A stretch of 49,195 nucleotides of DNA, taken from the NCBI GenBank assembly GCA_943908425.1, contig CALTTC010000016.1:1-49195 (forward strand), written 5' to 3'. This document shows positions 43,871 to 49,195 of the stretch, in pieces. Each line of letters starts with the position of its first letter. The first letter of the stretch is position 1. The position numbers were made by a program, and so were the translations under genes. This stretch comes from an uncultured Moraxella sp. (GTDB lineage Bacteria; Pseudomonadota; Gammaproteobacteria; Pseudomonadales; Moraxellaceae). Below the pieces are notes generated by a model. That model searched no databases and was not told where the DNA came from. It saw only the letters and a program-made list of their open reading frames with translations.

Positions 43871-44233
43871 GTGCGTACTGATATGTTTCAGCAAATTTTG
43901 GACGATTTAAACAGCTCATCAGCGGATGTGGAAGCCTCGGCGCTAATTTCAACCGATGGTCTAATGATTGCCTCGGCATTGCCAACAGGCATTGATGAAG
44001 ACCGCGTGGGCGCAATGAGTGCGGCATTGTTATCATTAGGTGACCGTGCCGGTGGCGAGCTTGGACGTGGCAACACCGACCGTGTATTGGTACAAGGCGA
44101 GAAAGGCTATGTCATTATGACCTCAGCAGGTCGTGAGGCGGTATTGACAATTTTGGCAAAACCAAATGCCAAACTAGGGCTTATTTTCCTAGACATTAAA
44201 CGGGCGGCAGAGGCGTTGTCTAAGCTTATTTAA
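43871..44233 (+). CDS. Roadblock/LC7 domain protein 1
   Basis: The 120-residue single-domain protein shows the Roadblock/LC7 pattern: EASALISTDGLMIASALP, DEDRVGAMSAALLSLGDRAGGELGRG, then VLVQGEKGYVIMTSAG and AVLTILAKPNAKLGLIFLDIKRAAE. Such proteins form dimers that bind small GTPases and often act as their activating proteins (for example MglB on MglA). The start is GTG at 43871, 7 nt after AAGGGAG. It is clearly paralogous to the next gene, with the AMSAA-LSLG-R core shared. It opens the cluster, 26 bases before the second copy. Confidence 0.93.
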   Translation: MRTDMFQQILDDLNSSSADVEASALISTDGLMIASALPTGIDEDRVGAMSAALLSLGDRAGGELGRGNTDRVLVQGEKGYVIMTSAGREAVLTILAKPNAKLGLIFLDIKRAAEALSKLI

Positions 44234-44259
44234 TTACTAAATAAAGTTTGGGGTGACTT

Positions 44260-44625
44260 ATGAATATTGACTTGGCAACGTTGCAAGCATCATTAGAGCG
44301 CTTGCGTGAAAATTCCGATGAGATTTTTGCATCGGCATTGATGACAAGAGACGGTATGATGGTGGTAGCAGATATTGCTGACCCTAGTACCGAGGACCGT
44401 TTAGCGGCGATGAGTGCGGCGGTGTTATCCCTTGGCGAGCGTATAGCGGATGAGTTATTGCAAGCAGGGACTGAACGTGTAATGATAAAAAGCCCCAAGG
44501 GCTATATTGTTGTTACCGCAGTGGCAAAAGATTTGTTATTGACAGTTATTGCCCGCTTTGATGCTAAGCTTGGCATGGTGTTTCACGATATTGAAAAAGT
44601 TGCCAAAGAACTAAAAGCAATATAA
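44260..44625 (+). CDS. Roadblock/LC7 domain protein 2
   Basis: The 121-residue product is a second Roadblock/LC7 domain (DEIFASALMTRDGMMVVADI, EDRLAAMSAAVLSLGERIADELLQAG, VMIKSPKGYIVVTAVAKDLLLTVIARFDAKLGMVFHDIEKVAKEL). It aligns along its whole length with the preceding protein but differs at many surface positions, so the pair arose by tandem duplication and has since diverged. A heterodimer, or two homodimers with different partners, is plausible. It lies 25 bases before the PAS gene. Confidence 0.93.
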   Translation: MNIDLATLQASLERLRENSDEIFASALMTRDGMMVVADIADPSTEDRLAAMSAAVLSLGERIADELLQAGTERVMIKSPKGYIVVTAVAKDLLLTVIARFDAKLGMVFHDIEKVAKELKAI

Positions 44626-44650
44626 TAAGTTACCCAATATAAGGAGAATT

Positions 44651-45136
44651 ATGAGTACTTTACCAGATATGCCAAAGCCAAGTGCTGAGGCGACCGAACA
44701 TACGCTACATTTTTTTAATGGCACAAGCCGTGTGGTCTATGATACAGGCGTTGAGCACCCTTACCCTGATGGACGCTTGATTGTGTCACGCACTGATTTA
44801 AAAGGCATCTTAACCCACGTTAATGATGCGTTTGTGGAAATCAGTGGCTACACCGAAGAAGAACTGCTAGGCAGTCCACAGCACATTTTGCGCCATCCTG
44901 ATATGCCAAGCGCCGCCTATGCTGACTTATGGGCAACCATTCAAGCCGGCAAAAAATGGCACGGCTATGTCAAAAACTTGTGTAAAGATGGCGGACATTA
45001 TTGGGTGTACGCCACCGTAGTGCCTAACGTCCGCCGTGGTGAAGTGGTCGGCTACACCTCTGTACGCCGTAAGCCAAGCCGCGCTAAAGTCGCTGAAGCC
45101 AGCGCCGAATACGCCAAATTACAAGGAGCAAACTAA
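44651..45136 (+). CDS. Stand-alone Aer-like PAS domain protein
   Basis: The 161-residue soluble protein has a PAS fold (about residues 40-140) closely like the FAD-binding PAS domain of the aerotaxis receptor Aer: LKGILTHVNDAFVEISGYTEEELLG, LRHPDMPSAAYADLW (RHPDMP at 81-86, Trp94), KKWHGYVKNLCKDGGHYWVYATVVP. In Aer the matching Arg-His-Pro-Asp segment holds FAD, which senses redox state. Here no HAMP or signalling domain follows, so the output must be through a partner protein. Its TAA shares a base with the ATG of the next gene (TAATG), implying coupled synthesis with the binding-protein-like product. Confidence 0.9.
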   Translation: MSTLPDMPKPSAEATEHTLHFFNGTSRVVYDTGVEHPYPDGRLIVSRTDLKGILTHVNDAFVEISGYTEEELLGSPQHILRHPDMPSAAYADLWATIQAGKKWHGYVKNLCKDGGHYWVYATVVPNVRRGEVVGYTSVRRKPSRAKVAEASAEYAKLQGAN

Positions 45137-45882
45137 TGGCTAATAATTTTTTGATTGCCCCTGATTTCTCGCCAGAGCGTTTTGCCGGTTGGCATCTACT
45201 AAACACTTTGCTACAAAAGCGTTCTGACTTGACTTTTCATCTAGAAACACCAGCAAGCCACGCTGAGCAAGCAGAAACCATTGCCAAAGGCGATGTAGCG
45301 CTTATTTACGCTAACCCCTTTGATGCAGCCAAAATGATTCGTGAGCAAGGCTATAAGGTCATTGCCCGCCCGCTTGGCAAAACCGATGAGATGGTTATTG
45401 CCTCGTCAGCTAAAAGCGATATCAAAACCCTTGATGACCTAAAAAAGGGTGCCGTTATTGCGATGGCAAACAACCGCGATGTAAAGCTTATCGGTATGCG
45501 CCTGTTGGAAGCGGTGGATTTGACTGAAGAAGATGTGAAATTTGAGATCGTTGAGACGTATCAAGCGGCGGCACGTGCCCTGATTAAAGAAGAAGCGCAA
45601 GCGGCGTTTTTTATCGCAGAAGTGTTTAATAGCTTGTCTAATCTGACCAAAACACAGTTAAACGTGCTCATTGAAAGTAACATTGCCACCATCTCGCATG
45701 TGGTTTTGGTTAAAGAAGATTTTGCCCACGCTGATACGATTGAGCAAGTATTGCTTGGTCTTAAAGACGACGACGATGGCAAAGCCGTGCTACAAGAACT
45801 TGGCATGACCGAGGGCTTTGTTAAGATGGATGAAGAAGACGGCGAATTTATGATTGATTTGATGGAAACGCTGTTAGACTAA
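45136..45882 (+). CDS. Cytoplasmic PhnD-like periplasmic-binding-protein fold
   Basis: The 248-residue protein resembles phosphate/phosphonate ABC-transporter binding proteins (PhnD-like, PBP2 fold): FLIAPDFSPERFAGWHLLNTLLQ, KGDVALIYANPFDAAKMIREQGYKVIARPL, IKTLDDLKKGAVIAMANNRDV and a later AQAAFFIAEVFNSL. There is no signal peptide, no lipobox and no membrane segment, and no permease or ATPase gene is nearby, so it should stay in the cytoplasm and act as a small-molecule sensor or an adaptor. It overlaps the PAS gene by one base. The last 30 residues are strongly acidic. The ligand is unknown. Confidence 0.72.
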   Translation: MANNFLIAPDFSPERFAGWHLLNTLLQKRSDLTFHLETPASHAEQAETIAKGDVALIYANPFDAAKMIREQGYKVIARPLGKTDEMVIASSAKSDIKTLDDLKKGAVIAMANNRDVKLIGMRLLEAVDLTEEDVKFEIVETYQAAARALIKEEAQAAFFIAEVFNSLSNLTKTQLNVLIESNIATISHVVLVKEDFAHADTIEQVLLGLKDDDDGKAVLQELGMTEGFVKMDEEDGEFMIDLMETLLD

Positions 45883-45898
45883 TTGTTATATCTCAAAT

Positions 45899-45923
45899 AA
45901 AAGCCGTAAGCTGTACGGCTTTT
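45899..45923 (+). terminator. Hairpin terminator or attenuator inside the GTPase cluster
   Basis: AAAAGCCGTA (45899-45908) pairs perfectly with TACGGCTTTT (45914-45923) around a 5-base loop, ending in four T residues. It splits the cluster into a first segment (two Roadblock genes, PAS, PBP-like) and a second (unknown, receiver fusion, GTPase, third Roadblock-like). Confidence 0.7.
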
Positions 45924-45990
45924 ACAATTTAATAAGTGATAAATTTAATAAGTGGCATATTAGTGGGCAACATAATTTTTGGTGATAATC

Positions 45991-46575
45991 ATGGTGCAAC
46001 AAGCGCGTTCTTGGGCATATCACAAACAGTTTCGTTATTATACGCGGCAGGTTAAATTACGCCCAGCGGACAGTCATTATCATCAGCGCCGATTACAAAT
46101 TGCCAGTAATGCCCATCAAAGCGAAGCCTTGCAAGGGGCAATGGCGGATTACTTTTTGGGCTGTTGGCACGAGTTGGCAGAAAATGGCGCAAGAGTTTTG
46201 GAAGAATTTGGGCAGGAATTGCCTACGCATATCACGCCGTTATTTTGGCAATTTATTAGAACAGGACATTATTTAACGTCAATCTCCGTACTTGCGACAC
46301 GTTTTAGCGTACTTGTCTCACCGTCAATGAATGTACCTAATCATCATCTGTATATCAGTAAAGATGACGCACGCTTATTATCAAAACAAATCAGCGAACA
46401 GATTCTGCAAAGTGATGACACCGCTTTGGTTCAGCGTCTACAAGACGATTATTTTAAGCATTGTTTGGCGTGTCAAGACCGTATGGGCTTTATGATGACG
46501 TGGTTTCATTTGGCAAAAGCAGGGTTTGAATTTGATGAAGCGTGGCTAAACTGCAAAGCGCTTTTGGAAAATTAA
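45991..46575 (+). CDS. Unknown helical protein of the GTPase cluster
   Basis: About 194 residues, soluble and rich in Gln, His and aromatic residues, with no signal peptide or membrane helix and no domain I recognise. The N-terminus is basic (QARSWAYHKQFRYYTRQVKLRP). The ATG at 45991 is taken; TTG at 45979 and GTG at 45982 are in frame, and none has a strong ribosome binding site. It ends 8 bases before the receiver-fusion gene, whose ribosome binding site overlaps its stop, so the two are co-transcribed. An adaptor or effector for the GTPase is a reasonable guess from position only. Confidence 0.75.
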   Translation: MVQQARSWAYHKQFRYYTRQVKLRPADSHYHQRRLQIASNAHQSEALQGAMADYFLGCWHELAENGARVLEEFGQELPTHITPLFWQFIRTGHYLTSISVLATRFSVLVSPSMNVPNHHLYISKDDARLLSKQISEQILQSDDTALVQRLQDDYFKHCLACQDRMGFMMTWFHLAKAGFEFDEAWLNCKALLEN

Positions 46576-46583
46576 AGGTATCT

Positions 46584-47816
46584 ATGAAAATATTGTTGGT
46601 AGGATTCTCTCGGCAAAGTGCCAGCGTACTCGCCTTACTGATTTCGCGTAGCTATCCTGACTGTGAAATATCGGTCATGGAGCGCACCTTTTGCGACAAT
46701 TTACGCCTGTGTTTGCCGCAGCTTAGCACCTGGGATAGGATTGCGGACGCGGTGATTATCAATCTAGATGGCGTGGGTATGATGACTTTTGCGCCAAAAC
46801 ACATCACCGCCTTACAAAATTTTATTGGCACCAAAGCGGCATTATTGATTGCTCGTGGTGATTTGGCGCAGTGGCAGTCAGCGGCGATTTTGCCAGAAGA
46901 TTTTGCGATATTTTTAAATTCGCCTTATAACAAAGAGGCGATGACTGAAGCACTAGAAAAACTCATAGCAATCGCCCCGCAAGTGGCAATTCGTGTTAAT
47001 GAATTTACCAAAACTGTCAAAGAGGATAAGGCCCCCGCCGCTATTCAAGATGCCACGCCCGTCAATAACAAAAAGGGCAAGACCTTGCAAGAAGTGATGA
47101 ACCGCGATACGTTGTTACACCAAATTTTAAAGCGTCATTTTGATATTAAGCAGTTGCCATTGTTATTTGGTATGCTAGATATTGGAATTTATAAAGGGGC
47201 GTTAAAGGTGATGGCGGGTAGCCAGACAATGTATGTCAGCTCAGTAAAAAATGTCGCGCTTGTGTCTAATTTACAACGTCTGATTGATTATTGCGCAGTA
47301 ATTAACACTTTTTCTGTGGCAACAAATATTGTGGCGGTGGAGGAGATGACCAATGAGGAATTTGAGCATATTGCCAAGCGCGCCAACGATTACAGTAAAT
47401 ACGCCTTAAATACCTTTTTGTGGCAGATTTATTCTTATATTCTGCCAAGCGCGATTGAGGTGCCTGACCATCATTTGCTCCTAAAAATGCGCTATATGCC
47501 AAACTTTGGACAGATGGGCGAGGTGCCAGAATATGTACGCCATACAGTGGCGACCTGCTTGGTAGCACCGCATAGCATTGAGGAGCTAAGTCAGGGCGTC
47601 GGTGATATGCAAGGGGTAGATAAGTCATTGCTAAATCGTGTTCTGCTACTGGCGATTTTGTCGGGTACGGCGGATATGGATATTCTAGAGAAATCTTACC
47701 AGCAACAACATATCAGTAAAGACAAAGCGCCCACAACCAGCAATACGGGCGTTCAAAAAGCCCAAAAAACAGGATTTTTTAAGCGCTTTTTGCATAAATT
47801 AACTGGCAAATCATAA
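46584..47816 (+). CDS. Degenerate receiver-like domain fused to an unknown domain
   Basis: About 410 residues. Residues 1-130 follow a CheY-like pattern (MKILLVGFSRQSASVLALLIS, AVIINLDGVGM with Asp62, ALLIARGD, FLNSPYNKEAMTEALEKL), but the paired acidic residues expected after the first strand are absent and the usual Lys-Pro is Ser-Pro (NSPY, 112-115), so phosphorylation is unlikely. A charged linker (about 140-180) leads to a helical C-terminal region I do not recognise (about 180-380), then a basic, Lys-rich tail. AAAGG at 46574-46578 supports the ATG at 46584. It sits between the unknown gene and the GTPase gene, 10 bases before the latter. Confidence 0.72.
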   Translation: MKILLVGFSRQSASVLALLISRSYPDCEISVMERTFCDNLRLCLPQLSTWDRIADAVIINLDGVGMMTFAPKHITALQNFIGTKAALLIARGDLAQWQSAAILPEDFAIFLNSPYNKEAMTEALEKLIAIAPQVAIRVNEFTKTVKEDKAPAAIQDATPVNNKKGKTLQEVMNRDTLLHQILKRHFDIKQLPLLFGMLDIGIYKGALKVMAGSQTMYVSSVKNVALVSNLQRLIDYCAVINTFSVATNIVAVEEMTNEEFEHIAKRANDYSKYALNTFLWQIYSYILPSAIEVPDHHLLLKMRYMPNFGQMGEVPEYVRHTVATCLVAPHSIEELSQGVGDMQGVDKSLLNRVLLLAILSGTADMDILEKSYQQQHISKDKAPTTSNTGVQKAQKTGFFKRFLHKLTGKS

Positions 47817-47826
47817 GGATTGTGTT

Positions 47827-48375
47827 ATGAGTACAACAAACGAGACCATCACCCAAAGCTATAAACTAATCATCGCAGGTCCTGTCGGTGTTGGCAAAAC
47901 CGAGGCGATTCGCTCGTTGTCTGATAAAGGCATTGTCACGACCGAAGAGCTAGCCTCCGATGCCGTCAAAGAAAAAAAACGCACAACCACGGTGGCGATG
48001 GATTACGGAGTGATGAAGCTAGATGGCGGTGAACAGGTGCGACTTTATGGCACGCCAGGGCAACGGCGCTTTGATTTTATGTGGGAGATTCTAAGTGAAA
48101 ATGCCTTGGGGCTCGTTTTATTATTAAACGCCGAGGAAGCAGACCCTGTTGCCGATTTGCATTATTATTTAGACAGCTTTATGCCGTTGATTCAATCAAG
48201 CGCGCTGGTGGTGGGTATTACACACGGCGAGAATATGCCGTGGGATTTACACGATAAATTGTCTCAGGCGTTGATTGAGCGCGATGTGATTGCCAATGTC
48301 ACCGTGGTGGATGCGCGTTGCCGTGAACAAATGCAGACGCTGGTGCGCTCCTTGATTTATATGATAAGTGCTTGA
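47827..48375 (+). CDS. Small Ras-like GTPase (CvnD/MglA-type)
   Basis: The 182-residue protein has a P-loop GPVGVGKT (Lys24, Thr25), a switch I threonine run (KRTTTVAMDYG, about 52-61), and the switch II motif LYGTPGQRRFDFMW (73-86), which is the GTPGQxRF signature of actinobacterial CvnD and related prokaryotic GTPases. The usual N/TKxD guanine-specificity motif is replaced by THGE (132-135). It has no membrane anchor. GTPases of this group work with Roadblock proteins encoded nearby, which fits the three found here. AAGGAT precedes the ATG. One base separates its stop from the next gene's ATG. Confidence 0.9.
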   Translation: MSTTNETITQSYKLIIAGPVGVGKTEAIRSLSDKGIVTTEELASDAVKEKKRTTTVAMDYGVMKLDGGEQVRLYGTPGQRRFDFMWEILSENALGLVLLLNAEEADPVADLHYYLDSFMPLIQSSALVVGITHGENMPWDLHDKLSQALIERDVIANVTVVDARCREQMQTLVRSLIYMISA

Positions 48376-48376
48376 T

Positions 48377-48970
48377 ATGAGTGATTATTTAACCTTAACG
48401 CCGGCGGGTGTCTTTCACGCTTTTTTGCATGCGAATGCCGATGACAAGGCGATGGCACTGCAGGCGCTATTGGCAGAAAAGGTGAGTATTGAACGCTTGC
48501 TTTGGGTGCAAAAATACAGTGAGGCAACGCTTGCTTGGGCGCTAGAAAATGGCTTTGTGGAGGTGTTATCTGAGCCACTTGTCGCCCCAAAAATGGCATT
48601 GGATGAATTTTTACCTTATGTTGTGGCAAGTTTGTCTGGCTCACGCAAAGCCGCCATTGCTTCTAATGAAGGGTTTTGTTTGGCAAAAATCGGCTATAGC
48701 GATGAGGAGGCGGATACGCTTGCGGTGGCTGCTGCTGATTTTTTTGATTTTGTGAATCGTCAAGAACAACGCGGGCTTAACATTTCAGGACAGGCGTTAT
48801 CGCTGTTTAATGAAGTGGATTTGATTATGCCCAAAATCAGCTTTGTGTTTTTGTGGATTGACGGTACAGGCTTTGTGTTGATTTTAGATGGCGAGCCTTT
48901 GACCAATAACCGCGCCTTTGTGGAGCTTGTGTGGGCAATTAAAACTTCTGGACTTAAGTTTCAAGGTTGA
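48377..48970 (+). CDS. Roadblock/LC7-like protein 3 with N-terminal helical extension
   Basis: About 197 residues. The N-terminal 75 residues are helical and resemble no family I know. Residues about 80-195 have a Roadblock-like pattern (AAIASNEGFCLAKIGYSDEEADTLAVAAADFFDFV, then ISFVFLWIDGTGFVLILDGEPLTNNRAFVELVWAI), more diverged than the two upstream copies. The ATG at 48377 follows the GTPase stop by one base, so translation is coupled and stoichiometry with the GTPase is implied; an in-frame GTG at 48368 is possible. It closes the cluster and is followed by a terminator. Confidence 0.7.
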   Translation: MSDYLTLTPAGVFHAFLHANADDKAMALQALLAEKVSIERLLWVQKYSEATLAWALENGFVEVLSEPLVAPKMALDEFLPYVVASLSGSRKAAIASNEGFCLAKIGYSDEEADTLAVAAADFFDFVNRQEQRGLNISGQALSLFNEVDLIMPKISFVFLWIDGTGFVLILDGEPLTNNRAFVELVWAIKTSGLKFQG

Positions 48971-49069
48971 GTTTCAAGGTTAATGTTTGGCTAAATGTAA
49001 GTTAATCATAAAAGCCTAATTGTTAAAAATTGCTATTAAAGCTAACTTGTCAAAGTCCTTATAATCAAT

Positions 49070-49110
49070 AATGCTTAATGCGGTATCAATAACCAAATTA
49101 AGCATTTTTT
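49070..49110 (+). terminator. Terminator of the GTPase cluster
   Basis: AATGCTTAAT (49070-49079) pairs with ATTAAGCATT (49097-49106) around a 17-base loop, followed by T residues to 49110, about 100 bases after the last gene. Confidence 0.7.
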
Positions 49111-49140
49111 ATTGACAAAGCTTTTATATTAGGCTAGTGT

Positions 49141-49195
49141 TTTGCCAGTTTGCCAGTTTGCCAGTTTGCCAGTTTGCCAGTTTGCCAGTTTGCCA
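49141..49195. repeat. 8-bp tandem repeat (TTTGCCAG), at least 6.9 copies, cut by the window end
   Basis: TTTGCCAG is repeated exactly from 49141 to the last base. The repeat is open-ended, so total copy number is unknown. An octamer is not a multiple of three and is a typical substrate for slipped-strand length change. Confidence 0.95.

Overview
The window looks like a chromosomal segment of a Moraxellaceae gammaproteobacterium, most likely Moraxella or a close relative. The evidence is the mix of core genes (coaE-pilD-pilC-pilB in one run, zipA-ligA, metX-metW, a type B ribosomal protein L31, a tpiA-secG-tRNA-Leu(GAG) string), the moderate-to-low GC content, and a GATC-type restriction-modification cassette laid out like DpnII/MboI. 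The genus is inferred from protein character only; no database was searched.

Layout. 1-357: a 55-bp sequence repeated twice, then the lnt upstream region. 358-2545: lnt, a small anchored membrane protein and a terminator. 2578-11429: an X-Pro aminopeptidase, then a compact, overlapping seven-gene envelope module (RDD, SpoIIM-like, unnamed membrane protein, DUF4129, DUF4350, MoxR ATPase, DUF58). 11430-11979: non-coding. 11980-16523 (minus): coaE and the type IV pilus genes pilD, pilC and pilB. 16766-17961: tpiA, secG and tRNA-Leu. 18221-22863: a YfhL-type ferredoxin and the tRNA hydroxylation gene trhP (yegQ), with a complete restriction-modification cassette lodged between them (DpnA-type methylase, XRE controller, MutH/Sau3AI-like nuclease, Dam-type methylase). 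23056-25665: pirin, DedA and a tail-anchored BLUF photoreceptor. 25925-30785: serA facing hglS and a D-2-hydroxyglutarate dehydrogenase across a repeat-rich spacer. 31129-35670: Sel1-repeat protein, metW/metX, hemH and a DUF4298-like protein. 35837-43439: polA, an unknown membrane protein, ligA, zipA and rpmE2.

43871-48970 holds the least familiar system. Two transcription segments on one strand carry two paralogous Roadblock/LC7 proteins, a stand-alone Aer-like PAS protein, a PhnD-like periplasmic-binding-protein fold with no export signal, an unknown helical protein, a degenerate-receiver fusion protein, a small Ras-like GTPase of the CvnD type and a third Roadblock-like protein. I read it as a redox- and ligand-responsive GTPase switch, comparable in logic to MglA/MglB or actinobacterial conservons but with different input parts. 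Its output is unknown; type IV pilus polarity or twitching is one possibility.

A second theme is metabolic. SerA makes D-2-hydroxyglutarate as a side or coupled product, HglS makes it from 2-oxoadipate, and the adjacent FAD enzyme can oxidise it back to 2-oxoglutarate, so the divergent locus forms a coherent D-2-hydroxyglutarate node. Intergenic regions throughout carry short tandem duplications with periods of 8 to 61 bp, and the window begins and ends in such repeats.
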